The position numbers were made by a program, and so were the translations under genes. From assembly GCF_014196295.1 (NCBI RefSeq), contig NZ_JACIDK010000012.1, positions 1 to 42,266 of the forward strand: 42,266 nucleotides of DNA, read 5' to 3'. The notes beneath the pieces were generated by a model. The model had not been told where the DNA came from, did no database searches, and worked only from the letters and a program-made list of their open reading frames with translations. Positions within the stretch are counted from its first letter, which is position 1; every line of letters starts with the position of its first letter. This DNA is from Phenylobacterium haematophilum (lineage in GTDB: Bacteria > Pseudomonadota > Alphaproteobacteria > Caulobacterales > Caulobacteraceae). Below are positions 1-8,769 of this stretch, one piece after another.

Positions 1-80
1 CTCTCCAATCCGCCGCCTCCTCACACCAAGGAGACGCCTGCAGAGTCCGCTTCGAACTAAAATTTCGACTCCACCGCCAT

Positions 81-785
81 ATGCGATTCCCCTGCGACGC
101 GGGGGAGGTGACGGTGGCCATGCCCGAGGGCATCGGCGGCTACGTGACCGGCCTGGAGGTCGCCGATTTCGTCCGCGAGAACCCCAGCATCAAGCTTGGC
201 CTGGACTGCGGATTCTATCCTGAGAACCCTGTCGACAGTCAGGTCGACCTCTCGATTCAGCTTATGGACGCCAGCGGCGTGCCGGAATTGACCGCTTCTC
301 CCCTGGCGACGCTGCATTATGCGCTGTTCGCTTCGCGTGAGTATCTCGACACGTATGGGGCCCCCACGCGGATCGAGGCGGCGGTGGGCCACAGGTTCAT
401 CTATCACTCCGCCCAGGTCAGCAAACGTGGGCGCTGGGGGGCGAAAACCTCCGCATTCATGGAGCTCGCCGAGCCGGCGATGGTCGTTAATTCATCGACT
501 GTGATGCTGCACGCCATTCAGCGCGGCGCAGGCATCGGGGCCATTCCGACCGCGATCGTGGCGGTGGCGCCGGACCTGGTGATGCTGGACATCCCTCCGC
601 TGGCCAGTTCCACGGTCTGGCTCTGCCATCACCGCGAGGCGGCCAAGACCGGGCGCGTAGCGCGGGTCGCCGAATGGCTGGGCTCGATCTTCGACGCCCG
701 CGAACGCCCCTGGTTCCGCCCCGAGTTCATCCATCCGCGTGAGTTTCGCGACTGGGCTTGGCCGGCGGCGACCGCGCGCGGTTGA
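81..785 (+). CDS. LysR-type regulator effector-binding domain, N-terminus missing
   Basis: The product resembles the substrate-binding half of LysR-type transcriptional regulators: it opens with GEVTVAMPEGIGGY, the usual first strand after the linker helix, and later has the GAGIGAIPT segment seen in this domain. The winged helix-turn-helix and linker helix (about 90 residues in normal family members) are absent. The frame stays open to the left edge of the window, so the true start may lie outside, but the roughly 26 upstream codons and both other forward frames do not read like a LysR linker helix. It may therefore be a 5'-truncated or frameshifted relic. ATG at 81 is the first start inside the window and has no clear Shine-Dalgarno. 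Without the DNA-binding domain it could not act as a normal regulator. Confidence 0.6.
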   Translation: MRFPCDAGEVTVAMPEGIGGYVTGLEVADFVRENPSIKLGLDCGFYPENPVDSQVDLSIQLMDASGVPELTASPLATLHYALFASREYLDTYGAPTRIEAAVGHRFIYHSAQVSKRGRWGAKTSAFMELAEPAMVVNSSTVMLHAIQRGAGIGAIPTAIVAVAPDLVMLDIPPLASSTVWLCHHREAAKTGRVARVAEWLGSIFDARERPWFRPEFIHPREFRDWAWPAATARG

Positions 786-878
786 GCACCGCTCTCGCCA
801 CAACCTCTTCAATCGAGCCTTAACTTTAGTCGCTCACGCTCATCCCGCTGATATCAAAAATGAAACGGGGGGATCAGC

Positions 879-3296
879 ATGGCGGACGGCACGGCCGAGT
901 CGCGTCCGTTTGGCCTGGAGATCTCCCAGGCTGTGTGCGACCGCGCCACGCGGCTCGCCAAAACCATGTTCTGCGCGCTCGAAGCGCAGATCATCTTCCT
1001 GAGGGACGGCGAGGTCTGGCGCAGCCGCGACCCTGACTCCAAAATCGTGCGTCAGCGCGACAAGGCCGCCGAACTGGTGCAGGCCAGCGGCGAGCTGCTG
1101 TGGATCGAAGACGCGCACCTTGATCCTCGCTTTGCCGACAGCCCGTCCGTCGTCGGTCCGCCTTATCTGAGATCCTATGTCGGCGTTCCGATCCGGTTGG
1201 CCGACGGCTCGACGCCCGGCGTGCTGGCGGTGTTCGGCGACTCCCCGCGCACCTTCGACAGCGCCCTGGCCGGGCGGCTCGGTGATCTGGCCGAATTCGT
1301 CGCCGACGAATGGGTGCGCGCCCAGGCCAGCCGTGCCCGCGAGCAGAGCCGCCGAGAGCGCGACGCGATGCAATCGACTCTGGCCGCGATCGTCGAGGCG
1401 ATGCCGGTCGCCCTGGTGCTGACCGACCGCGAGATGCGGGTGATCGGGGCCAGCCCGCGCTGGATCCGCACGCTCGAACTTCACCAGCAGATCGTGTACG
1501 GCCGCACCGTCCAGGAACTGGCTCCGCACATTTATGTGCGCTGGCAGGAAGCCTACGACCGCGTGCTTTGCGGCGAGAGCATCAAGGCCGACCGTCTCCA
1601 GGTGATAGAGCCTAGCGGCGCGGTTCGCTGGCATCGGGCCGAGCTGGCGCCGTGGTACGCGGCCGACGGCGGAGTCGGGGGGCTTATCATCGCGAGCTAC
1701 GACATCACCGATATGGTCGAGGCGCTGGAGGCGACCGAGCGCTCCGAGCAACGGCTGATGCTGGCGATGGAGATCGCCGACATCCACGTCTTCGAGATGG
1801 ATTACCAGCGCCGCGAGCTGATCAAGGCCGGCGCCGAGGACACCTTCTTCACCGAGCCGAAGACCTACGACGAACTACATCGCGACATCTTCGGCACCAT
1901 CGACCCGCGCGACCGAGTGCGTGTCGAAGAGGCGTGGCGCGAGCACCTGCGCACCGGAGAACCCTACAGCCCCGAGTACCGGCTCGTCCGCCACGACGAC
2001 CGTGAGGTCTGGGCGATGGGTTCGACACGGCTGATCTCGGACGAGCGCGGCCGGCCGCTGCGGGTGATCGGGGCGCTTCAGAATATCAGCGAACGCAAGG
2101 CCGCCGAGCGCGCACTGGTCCAGGCCAAGGAAGACGCGGAGGCCGCGAACCGAGCCAAGTCGACCTTCCTGGCGACCATGAGCCATGAGATTCGCACGCC
2201 GCTCAACGGGGTGCTGGGCATGGCCCAGGCGATGGCCGCCGAGAATGGGCTGTCGGAGATACAGCGCGAGCGGCTGGACGTGATCCGCCAGTCGGGCGAG
2301 ACGCTGCTGGCGATCCTCAACGACGTGCTCGATCTATCGAAGATCGAGGCCGGCAAACTGGAGCTGGAGGAGGCGGACTTCGACGTCGCCGCCCTGGCGC
2401 GTGGGGCGCATGCTGCGTTCACGGCCATCGCCAACAAAAAGGGCCTGTCATTCGCCCTGAGCATCGAGCCGGCGGCGCTGGGCGTCTATCGCGGGGATTC
2501 CACCCGCGTGCGCCAGATCCTCTACAATCTCGTCTCCAACGCTCTGAAGTTCACCGAGCAGGGGGAGGTGCGGGTCACCGTCGATCGAGACGCCGAGGGC
2601 TTGCGGCTCAGTGTATCCGACACTGGGATCGGCATTCCGGCGCATCGCCTGACGGCGTTGTTCCAGAAGTTCGAGCAGGCTGACGCCTCGACCACCCGTC
2701 GCTATGGCGGCACGGGCCTGGGCCTAGCCATCTGCCGCGAGCTGGCCGGGCTGATGGGCGGGGCCATCGAGGCGCGCAGCGAGGTCGGGGCGGGAACGAC
2801 CTTCCTGGTGACGCTGCCGCTGATATGGGTGGGGGCCAGCGCAGCGCTGCCGACGCCGCCGAGCGCAGAGGCCCAGCAGATAGAATCCTGCGCCTGTTCG
2901 GCACTGCGGGTGCTGGCTGCCGAGGACAACACTGTAAATCAACTGGTCCTGAAGACTCTGCTGCATCAGATCGGCGTCGATCCCCACATCGTCGAGAACG
3001 GCGTGGAAGCGGTGCGGGCCTGGGAAAGCGGCGAGTGGGACGTAATCCTGATGGATGTGCAGATGCCGGTCATGGACGGACCGAGCGCCTGCGCCCTGAT
3101 CCGCGGCCGCGAGGCCCTGGAGGGGCGCGAGCGAACCCCGATCATCGCCCTGACCGCCAACGCCATGGCCCATCAGGTCGCCGAGTACATGGCCGCCGGC
3201 ATGGACGGGTTCGTCCCCAAGCCGATCGAGGTGGGCCGGCTGTTCGAGGCCCTGCAGAGGGTGCTGGACGACGCCGCGGCGGTCCGCGCGGCCTGA
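879..3296 (+). CDS. Hybrid sensor histidine kinase (GAF-PAS-PAS-HisKA-HATPase-REC)
   Basis: A soluble 805-residue hybrid kinase with no evident membrane segments. A GAF-like sensor lies at about residues 10-145 and two PAS-type domains at about 160-280 and 290-405, the second ending in a PAC-like NISERKAAE. The dimerisation domain carries the phospho-acceptor H436 in MSHEIRTPLNG. The ATPase domain shows the N box (NLVSNALKFTEQG), G1 (DTGIGIP) and G2 (GGTGLGLAI). A C-terminal receiver domain has acidic residues in AAEDN, phospho-acceptor D726 in LMDVQMPVMDG and the late lysine in PKPIE. Family knowledge says phosphate passes from H436 to D726 and then to an Hpt protein; a free Hpt lies at 15902-16372, but partnership is inference. 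ATG 879 follows a G-rich ribosome binding site (ACGGGGGGATC). The signal sensed is unknown. Confidence 0.92.
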   Translation: MADGTAESRPFGLEISQAVCDRATRLAKTMFCALEAQIIFLRDGEVWRSRDPDSKIVRQRDKAAELVQASGELLWIEDAHLDPRFADSPSVVGPPYLRSYVGVPIRLADGSTPGVLAVFGDSPRTFDSALAGRLGDLAEFVADEWVRAQASRAREQSRRERDAMQSTLAAIVEAMPVALVLTDREMRVIGASPRWIRTLELHQQIVYGRTVQELAPHIYVRWQEAYDRVLCGESIKADRLQVIEPSGAVRWHRAELAPWYAADGGVGGLIIASYDITDMVEALEATERSEQRLMLAMEIADIHVFEMDYQRRELIKAGAEDTFFTEPKTYDELHRDIFGTIDPRDRVRVEEAWREHLRTGEPYSPEYRLVRHDDREVWAMGSTRLISDERGRPLRVIGALQNISERKAAERALVQAKEDAEAANRAKSTFLATMSHEIRTPLNGVLGMAQAMAAENGLSEIQRERLDVIRQSGETLLAILNDVLDLSKIEAGKLELEEADFDVAALARGAHAAFTAIANKKGLSFALSIEPAALGVYRGDSTRVRQILYNLVSNALKFTEQGEVRVTVDRDAEGLRLSVSDTGIGIPAHRLTALFQKFEQADASTTRRYGGTGLGLAICRELAGLMGGAIEARSEVGAGTTFLVTLPLIWVGASAALPTPPSAEAQQIESCACSALRVLAAEDNTVNQLVLKTLLHQIGVDPHIVENGVEAVRAWESGEWDVILMDVQMPVMDGPSACALIRGREALEGRERTPIIALTANAMAHQVAEYMAAGMDGFVPKPIEVGRLFEALQRVLDDAAAVRAA

Positions 3297-3359
3297 CCAG
3301 TTACGCGGCTGGCGGGGCCAAGTCGGCGTTAAGCGCGGCCGACGTCGTCTTCGGCTGAC

Positions 3360-4817
3360 CTATTCGGCCGGCTCGGCGGCGCGGGCGGGTTCGTAGGCGG
3401 CCGCGTCGAAACGGCCGACCGCCTCGGCGTAGGCCTGGGCCGAGCCTGGCCAGTTGTTGAGGATCTTGCCTTCTGGGGTCTTGTACCAGCTGGTGCAGCT
3501 TCCAGCCCACGGGGTGCGGGCGAGCTCGGCCTGGATCTGCTCGTTGTAGGCGCTCTGCGCCGCGGGGCGGACGGCAAGCGGGCGAGCCTGCGCCAGGGCT
3601 TCCAGCACATAGCCGACCTGAGCCTCGATCATGTAGATGATCGAGTTGTGGCCGAGGTTCGTGTTCGGTCCGTAAAGCATGAAAAGAATGGGAAAGCCGG
3701 CGACTGTGATGCCGAGATAGGCCTCGGGGCCCGATTTCCACGCCTGGGCCAGGGTGACGCCGCCGAGCCCGCTGATCGCCGTCTCGCCGGCGAACGACTT
3801 GGTCTCGAAGCCGGTGGCGTAGATCACCACGTCGGCCTCGTGAAGGCGGCCGGTGGCGTCGACGACGCCCTGCGGCGTCATGCGGGCGATGGCGTCGACG
3901 ACCAGTTCGACGTTCGGGCGGGTCAGGGCCGGGTAGAAATCATTGGAGATCAGCACCCGCTTGCAGCCGACCTCGTAGTCCGGCGTCAGCTTGGCGCGCA
4001 ACTCCGGATCGGCGACCTGGGCGTGCAGGTGGGCGAGCGGGATCGGAACCTCTTCGACCGGCGCGGTCCCGTTGCGTCTGGCGATCAAGCGGTCCTCGGC
4101 CATGTGGAAGATCTCGTGCCGAACCATTTGCATAAGCTCTGGCCGGGCGCGGAATTGGGCCTTCTCCTCGTGGCTGTAGGGCCGGTTCATTCGCGGCACG
4201 ATCCAGTTCGGCGAGCGCTGGAAGAGAGTCAGCCGGCCGGCGACCTTGGCCACTTCCGGCACGAACTGGATGGCGCTCGCGCCATTGCCGATCACCGCCA
4301 CCCGCTTGCCGGCCAGATCGACCGCGGCGTCCCAGCGCGCAGAATGGAAGGCCGGGCCCGCAAAGCTGTCGCGCCCCTCGATCGGCGGCAGCTTCGGGCG
4401 ATTGAGCTGGCCCCAGGCGGTGACGAAGGCGTCAGCCGTCAGGCTCGAGCCGTCGGCAAGTGCGATCGACCAGAGGCCGGCGGCCTCATTCCACGCCGCG
4501 CCCGTCACCTCGGCGCCAAACCGGATGTGCGGGGCCAACCGGTGGCGGTCAACCACGCCCTCGATGTAGCCGAGAATGTCGGGTTGGGCGGAGTAGACTT
4601 CGGGCCAATCGGGGTTCGGCGCAAAGGAGTAGGAATAGAGATGGCTGGGGATGTCGCAGCCGGCGCCCGGATAGACGTTTTCCCGCCATGTGCCGCCGAC
4701 CCGATCCGCCTTTTCGAGGATTAGGAATGACGACTCGCCCTGCGCCTTGAGCCGCAGGCCCATGCAGAGTCCGGCGAAGCCAGCGCCCAGAACCGCGACC
4801 TTCACGTCGGCGGACAT
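3360..4817 (-). CDS. Flavin-containing monooxygenase, Baeyer-Villiger type
   Basis: A 485-residue NAD(P)H-dependent flavoprotein monooxygenase. The N-terminal FAD-binding GAGFAG is at residues 11-16, and a second nucleotide-binding motif GNGASA is at about 177-182. Between them is an exact Baeyer-Villiger fingerprint FxGxxxHxxxW(D) with F152, G154, H158, W162 and D163. Family members insert oxygen next to ketones to give esters or lactones; the substrate cannot be read from sequence. The start follows GGGGAG in the leader. The gene is divergent from a TetR-type gene 202 bp away, an arrangement in which the regulator often controls the oxygenase. Its 3' end is convergent with the hybrid kinase gene 63 bp away. 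Confidence 0.9.
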   Translation of the reverse strand: MSADVKVAVLGAGFAGLCMGLRLKAQGESSFLILEKADRVGGTWRENVYPGAGCDIPSHLYSYSFAPNPDWPEVYSAQPDILGYIEGVVDRHRLAPHIRFGAEVTGAAWNEAAGLWSIALADGSSLTADAFVTAWGQLNRPKLPPIEGRDSFAGPAFHSARWDAAVDLAGKRVAVIGNGASAIQFVPEVAKVAGRLTLFQRSPNWIVPRMNRPYSHEEKAQFRARPELMQMVRHEIFHMAEDRLIARRNGTAPVEEVPIPLAHLHAQVADPELRAKLTPDYEVGCKRVLISNDFYPALTRPNVELVVDAIARMTPQGVVDATGRLHEADVVIYATGFETKSFAGETAISGLGGVTLAQAWKSGPEAYLGITVAGFPILFMLYGPNTNLGHNSIIYMIEAQVGYVLEALAQARPLAVRPAAQSAYNEQIQAELARTPWAGSCTSWYKTPEGKILNNWPGSAQAYAEAVGRFDAAAYEPARAAEPAE

Positions 4818-4917
4818 CGTCTACTCCCCACGAAAATTCTTGTATGCGTGACGCTAGCGGGGGGCGGCTGGGTGATCAACGCTCACTTTGTCGCCCGCAC
4901 GCCAACCGCGGCCTCGA

Positions 4918-4935
4918 CAAGCCGGGACGGGCTTG
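4918..4935. promoter_or_regulatory. Candidate TetR operator (CAAGCC-N6-GGCTTG)
   Basis: A perfect 6-bp inverted repeat with a 6-nt spacer, 18 bp in total, lies between the divergent monooxygenase and TetR genes. Size and position fit a TetR-family operator, but this is a single short palindrome in GC-rich DNA, so chance occurrence is possible. Confidence 0.35.
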
Positions 4936-4963
4936 AGAACATCGTTTGGATAGGGAGAACGCC

Positions 4964-5020
4964 ATGCCACGCCGCGCCAGCGCGCATTCGACTTCTTACG
5001 CCGGTACGGGAGCGGCGTGA
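4964..5020 (+). CDS. Putative 18-residue leader ORF overlapping the TetR start
   Basis: ATG 4964 is preceded by a good Shine-Dalgarno (AGGGAGA, about 6 nt spacing) and opens an 18-codon frame reading MPRRASAHSTSYAGTGAA. Its TGA (5018-5020) shares one base with the ATG at 5020 of the TetR gene, a TGATG junction typical of translational coupling. The peptide has no recognisable function. It could be a leader peptide, or the genuine N-terminus of the regulator displaced by a one-base indel, because many TetR proteins carry a variable basic N-terminal extension. Confidence 0.35.
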   Translation: MPRRASAHSTSYAGTGAA

Positions 5021-5610
5021 TGGCCTGGACCGATCAAGGCGTCCGCCGCCGTCCGTACCACGTCGGCAACCTGCGCACGCTGCTGCTGGACGAAGCGCGC
5101 GCGCTGCTGGAGGCCGGCGGCCGCTCGGAGCTGAACCTGCGGGCGCTTGCGGGCCGCGCGGGGATCGCTGCGGGCTCCGTCTATCACCACTATGCTTCCA
5201 AGGCCGCGCTGCTGGCCGGCTTGGCGGCGATGGGTTTCCGCGAACTGGAAGCGAGCCTGCGCGAAGCCGGGGCCCATGCCGAGACGACGCCGATCCGCAC
5301 GACGGCGTTGGCCTATTTCGACTTCGCCCGAGCCCAGCCGGCGCTCTACGAGCTGATGTTCGACGCGACGCTGATCGCCGAAGGCGATGTGGCGGAGGCC
5401 CGCGACAGCGCCTTCGCCGTACTGGAAGAGGTGATCGCCGGCGCGCCCAGCCAGCAGGGCGTCGATCCGGCCATCATCCACAAGGTCGCGCTGGCGGTCT
5501 GGGCTTGCGGCCATGGAGCGGCCTCGCTGACCCAGGCGGACGGGAACGGGGAGTCGCCGCTGATGGAGGACGTGATCCAAGGCCTCGAGGCGCTGTTCCG
5601 TCCACGTTAG
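5020..5610 (+). CDS. TetR/AcrR family transcriptional regulator
   Basis: About 196 residues, normal for TetR repressors. The N-terminal DNA-binding domain contains the helix-turn-helix LAGRAGIAAGSVYHHYASK at about residues 44-63, preceded by a PYHVGNLR segment typical of one TetR subgroup. The C-terminal ligand-binding region is variable and its ligand unknown. ATG 5020 is preferred over GTG 5017 because GGGAG sits 7 nt upstream and a leader ORF ends exactly there. It is divergent from the Baeyer-Villiger-type monooxygenase gene, so autoregulation plus control of that gene is the simplest inference. Confidence 0.88.
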   Translation: MAWTDQGVRRRPYHVGNLRTLLLDEARALLEAGGRSELNLRALAGRAGIAAGSVYHHYASKAALLAGLAAMGFRELEASLREAGAHAETTPIRTTALAYFDFARAQPALYELMFDATLIAEGDVAEARDSAFAVLEEVIAGAPSQQGVDPAIIHKVALAVWACGHGAASLTQADGNGESPLMEDVIQGLEALFRPR

Positions 5611-5689
5611 TTGCGCTGCGCGAAAGCTACCCCGGATCGATCCACCAAGGGCTGGTGAAGGTCGCGGCCTACACGATCCTGCTGGCGGC

Positions 5690-5815
5690 ATGCGGGTGCT
5701 GGCGCCGGCGAGATGCTGCGTGGTCGGCTCGGCGCTGGGCTACGGCGCCTTGGCGGCGGGCCTGTTCCACCTCGGTCTGCGGCGCTATCGGCGCGGCGCG
5801 TCGCCCGGGACTTGA
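5690..5815 (+). pseudogene. Possible C-terminal remnant of an ABC-2 type transporter permease
   Basis: A 41-codon frame ends in one hydrophobic helix followed by FHLGLRRYRRG. A helix with this basic tail resembles the last transmembrane segment of ABC-2 family export permeases. No upstream permease sequence is visible in this frame, and the other frames before it are not permease-like. The 235-bp gap between the TetR and FAD-oxidase genes therefore may hold a decayed fragment. The resemblance is short and judged by eye only. Confidence 0.3.
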
Positions 5816-5845
5816 TTTTGGACGCGAAGCCCGCTCGTTAGGCCC

Positions 5846-6883
5846 ATGAGCAATGGCCCCAAGATCACCGTGGCCGGGGCCGGCGCGCTGGGCCTGACCA
5901 CCGCCCTGGCGCTGGCGGACGCAGGGGCGCGCGTCACCGTGTTCGATCCCACCCAGCCGAGCGACAACGCCTCGGGCGTTGCCGCGGGGATGCTGGCGCC
6001 GGCGTTCGAGGCCGTCCTCGACGCTAGCGCCACCGCGCACTTTCCGCTGCTGATGGCGGCCCGCAACCTGTGGCCGGCGCTGGAGGCGCGCATCGGCGTG
6101 ACCGCCGACCGGGCCGGGGCCGTGGCGGTCGGCGACGAGGATTTTTTGGCGCGCATCGACGCCTCGCTGCGTGGCCTTGGCCTGCATCCGACCGACCTGG
6201 AGCGTGGGGGGCTGGCGGACATGGCCCCCGACCTTGACGAGAGCTGGCGGCGCGGGCTGCTGGTCCGCGAGGACTGGCGGATCGAGGCGGGCACGGCGCT
6301 GGCGGCGCTGCGGCGGGCGGCGGTCGATGTTGGCGTGGAGTTTCGCCAGCAGGCGGCGAGCGGCTTCGAGGGCGGCGAACGGCTAGTGATCGCCACCGGG
6401 GCCGGCCACGACTTGGCGGTTGTGGCGCCCGAGCTGGCGCACCTGTCTCCCATCAAGGGGCATATCCTGCGCACCCGAGAGCGGGCTTATCGCGGCGTGG
6501 TGGTGCGCGGGCAGGGGGCCTATGTCACCGGCGCGCCGGGCGGGCTGACGATCGGGGCGACGATGGAGGCGGGCCTGGGCGACAGGGCGGTGGAGCCGGC
6601 CAAGGTCGAGCCGCTGAAGGCGGCGGGCGTTCGGCTGTTCCCGCATCTGGCCGGCGCCCGCTTCGAGGCCGAGACCGGGGTGCGCGGGGCGACGCCCGAC
6701 GGCCTGCCGATGGTCGGGCGCGGCCGGCATCAGGACGTGCTGCTGGCGGTGGGCGCGCGGCGCAACGGATGGCTGCTGGCGCCGCTGGTCGCCCGGCTGA
6801 TCGTGGCTTGCGTGACGGAAGGGGAAGCTGGTCCCTTTGCCGAAGCCATGAGTCCGGCGAGGTTCGACGCGTCGGCGAAGTAG
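5846..6883 (+). CDS. FAD-dependent amine oxidase of the DAO family, ThiO-like
   Basis: A 345-residue flavoprotein with the N-terminal dinucleotide-binding motif GAGALG (residues 11-16) and the following VTVFDPTQPSDNASGVAAGML, where ASGVAAGML matches the flavin-proximal loop of the D-amino-acid oxidase/glycine oxidase family. The C-terminus has the family pattern GVRGATPDGLPMVGRG followed by RNGWLLAP, close to ThiO glycine oxidases, which make dehydroglycine for thiazole synthesis. There are no thiamine genes nearby and no TPP-like leader, so ThiO is plausible but a different amine substrate cannot be excluded. An acyl-CoA dehydrogenase follows after 10 bp on the same strand, so the two may be co-transcribed. 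Confidence 0.78.
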   Translation: MSNGPKITVAGAGALGLTTALALADAGARVTVFDPTQPSDNASGVAAGMLAPAFEAVLDASATAHFPLLMAARNLWPALEARIGVTADRAGAVAVGDEDFLARIDASLRGLGLHPTDLERGGLADMAPDLDESWRRGLLVREDWRIEAGTALAALRRAAVDVGVEFRQQAASGFEGGERLVIATGAGHDLAVVAPELAHLSPIKGHILRTRERAYRGVVVRGQGAYVTGAPGGLTIGATMEAGLGDRAVEPAKVEPLKAAGVRLFPHLAGARFEAETGVRGATPDGLPMVGRGRHQDVLLAVGARRNGWLLAPLVARLIVACVTEGEAGPFAEAMSPARFDASAK

Positions 6884-6893
6884 GGAGAGATCG

Positions 6894-8063
6894 ATGAGCG
6901 GCTTCTGGTTGAACGAGGAACAGGAAGCCATCGTCGAAAGCGTAAGCCGGCTGTGCGCTCAGTTCGACGCCGACTACTGGCGCAGGACAGACGAAACCGG
7001 CGACTTCCCTGAGGAATTCGTGGCCGCGATGGCCGCGGGCGGCTGGCTGGGGACGGCGATGCCGGCCGAGCTGGGCGGGGCGGGCCTGGGGCTGATCGAG
7101 GCGGCGCTGGTTATGCAGGCGGTGACGCAGTCCGGCGCGGGCTTTTCCGGCGCCAGCGCCATGCACCTGAACATATTCGGACCCATGCCTATCGTCAGGT
7201 ATGGCAGCGAGGATCTCAGGAACCGGGCGATACCGCGGTTGATGTCGGGCGAGGACAAGATCTGCATCGGCATCACCGAGCCGGATTCCGGCCTCGACAC
7301 CACCAGCCTGACCACGCGGGCGACACGCACCAACGACGGCTATGTCATCTCGGGTCGCAAGGTCTGGACCACCATGGCCCAGCGCGCCAACAAGATGCTG
7401 ATCATCGCGCGGACCACGCCCAAGGATCAGGTGAACAAGGCGACCGAGGGCCTCAGCCTGTTCTACACCGACTTCGACCGGGCGAAGATCAGCGCCACCG
7501 TGATCCCCAAGATGGGCCGCAAGGCGGTCGAGTCGAACAGCGTCTTCATCGACAATCTGGAGGTTCCGGCCGGCGACCTGATCGGCGAGGAGGGACGCGG
7601 GTTCTACTACCTGCTCGACGGCCTCAATCCCGAACGGGTCCTGTTCGCGGCCGAGGCCGTGGGGCTGGGCCGCGCGGCGCTGGCGCGGGCGGCGACCTAC
7701 GCCAAGGAGCGGGTCGTGTTCGGCCGGCCGATCGGCCAGAACCAGGGCGTCGCCCATCCGCTGGCCAAGTCCTGGGCCGAGTTGGAGGCCGCCAACCTGA
7801 TGGCGTTCAAGGCCGCGGCGCTGTTCGATGCCGGCCGCGAGTGCGGGGCCGAGGCCAACGCCGCCAAGTATTTGGGCGGCGAGGCGGGCTTCCATGCCTG
7901 CGAGGCCGCGGTGCTGGTCCATGGCGGCATGGGCTACGCCAAGGAGTTCGACGTCGAGCGCTACTTCCGCGAGGCGATGATCGCCCGCATCGCGCCGATC
8001 AGCCGGGAAATGGTGATGAACTACATCGCCGAGCGGGTGCTCGGCCTGCCCAAGAGCTACTGA
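6894..8063 (+). CDS. Acyl-CoA dehydrogenase family protein
   Basis: A 389-residue FAD enzyme expected to alpha,beta-dehydrogenate an acyl-CoA. It has the flavin-binding ITEPDSGLDTTS and the C-terminal GGMGYAKEFDVERYFREAMI signature. Aligned by eye with medium-chain dehydrogenase, the usual catalytic glutamate near the C-terminus (in YEGT) falls on the alanine of ARIAPIS. Instead, E247 in GLNPERVLFAAEAVG occupies the helix-G position that supplies the base in isovaleryl- and long-chain acyl-CoA dehydrogenases. This suggests an active enzyme with a relocated base, perhaps for branched or bulky acyl chains. The ribosome binding site is GGGAGAG. It is probably co-transcribed with the preceding oxidase gene and is convergent with tonB. 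Confidence 0.92.
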   Translation: MSGFWLNEEQEAIVESVSRLCAQFDADYWRRTDETGDFPEEFVAAMAAGGWLGTAMPAELGGAGLGLIEAALVMQAVTQSGAGFSGASAMHLNIFGPMPIVRYGSEDLRNRAIPRLMSGEDKICIGITEPDSGLDTTSLTTRATRTNDGYVISGRKVWTTMAQRANKMLIIARTTPKDQVNKATEGLSLFYTDFDRAKISATVIPKMGRKAVESNSVFIDNLEVPAGDLIGEEGRGFYYLLDGLNPERVLFAAEAVGLGRAALARAATYAKERVVFGRPIGQNQGVAHPLAKSWAELEAANLMAFKAAALFDAGRECGAEANAAKYLGGEAGFHACEAAVLVHGGMGYAKEFDVERYFREAMIARIAPISREMVMNYIAERVLGLPKSY

Positions 8064-8079
8064 GCAGGCCGAGGCCTGA

Positions 8080-8760
8080 TCAGCCGAGGTTGAAGCGGAT
8101 CGGGATCTGCACCGTGCCGCCTTCGACCGGCTGGCCGTCGCGGGTCATCGGACTCATCCGGAAGTAGGGGGCGAGCTTGAGAGCCGCGCGCCCGAAGCCT
8201 TCGTCGGCCGGACTTTCGCGGACCACTGAACAGCCACTAAGCGAGCCGGCGGCGCTCACCTGGCAGGAGATCGTCGCCGTTCCGCCCACGCCGCGCCGCT
8301 GGGCGGAGTCCGGATAGAAGCGGGCGAATTCGGAAGCCCCGGGTCGCTTGAGCCAGTTTGGAGCCACGATCACGGCGGGGGCGGGCGTCGGCGGCGACGG
8401 CGGGGCGAGGGTCGTGACCGGTTCGGTCGGCGGGGGCGCCGGGGTCGGGGGCATCGGGATCGGAGCCGGCGTCGTGAAGGGCAGGTCGAGGGTCACCGGC
8501 GGACGCGGCGAGGCGGCGCGCTCGGGTTGTGTCGCCATCGGCTTGGGCGGCGGCGGCGGCGTCCAGGTCTGGACGTTGATGATCGGACCTTCCGGCAGAG
8601 CTTCCGGCTCGGGCGGCGTCCAGGTCTTGACGGCGAGATAGGCGGCCAGGCCGCCGTGGACGATGACTGACAGGGCGATGGCCGCCGTAACGGCCGGAGA
8701 TCGGCCGGAACGAGGCTTCGACGGGCCGAGCACGACCGGCATGAACTGACGGATGACCAT
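8080..8760 (-). CDS. Energy transducer TonB family protein
   Basis: A 226-residue inner-membrane protein with the classic TonB plan. A short cytoplasmic N-terminus is followed by one membrane anchor (about residues 24-44), a long proline-rich periplasmic spacer (about 47-135) and a C-terminal TonB domain (about 140-226) with the family [20 protein letters not shown] motif. TonB couples ExbBD proton flow to outer-membrane receptors for iron chelates, vitamin B12 or, in Caulobacterales, many carbohydrates. No exbB/exbD lies alongside. The start is set by GGGAGG 6 nt upstream; part of that Shine-Dalgarno lies in a 10-bp hairpin (8770-8799). Confidence 0.9.
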   Translation of the reverse strand: MVIRQFMPVVLGPSKPRSGRSPAVTAAIALSVIVHGGLAAYLAVKTWTPPEPEALPEGPIINVQTWTPPPPPKPMATQPERAASPRPPVTLDLPFTTPAPIPMPPTPAPPPTEPVTTLAPPSPPTPAPAVIVAPNWLKRPGASEFARFYPDSAQRRGVGGTATISCQVSAAGSLSGCSVVRESPADEGFGRAALKLAPYFRMSPMTRDGQPVEGGTVQIPIRFNLG

Positions 8761-8769
8761 TGGCGACCT

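Noticed and set aside
8400..8560. Repeated GGCGG/CCGCC-rich tract as a DNA repeat element
   Set aside because: It encodes the proline-rich spacer of TonB and is explained by codon use.
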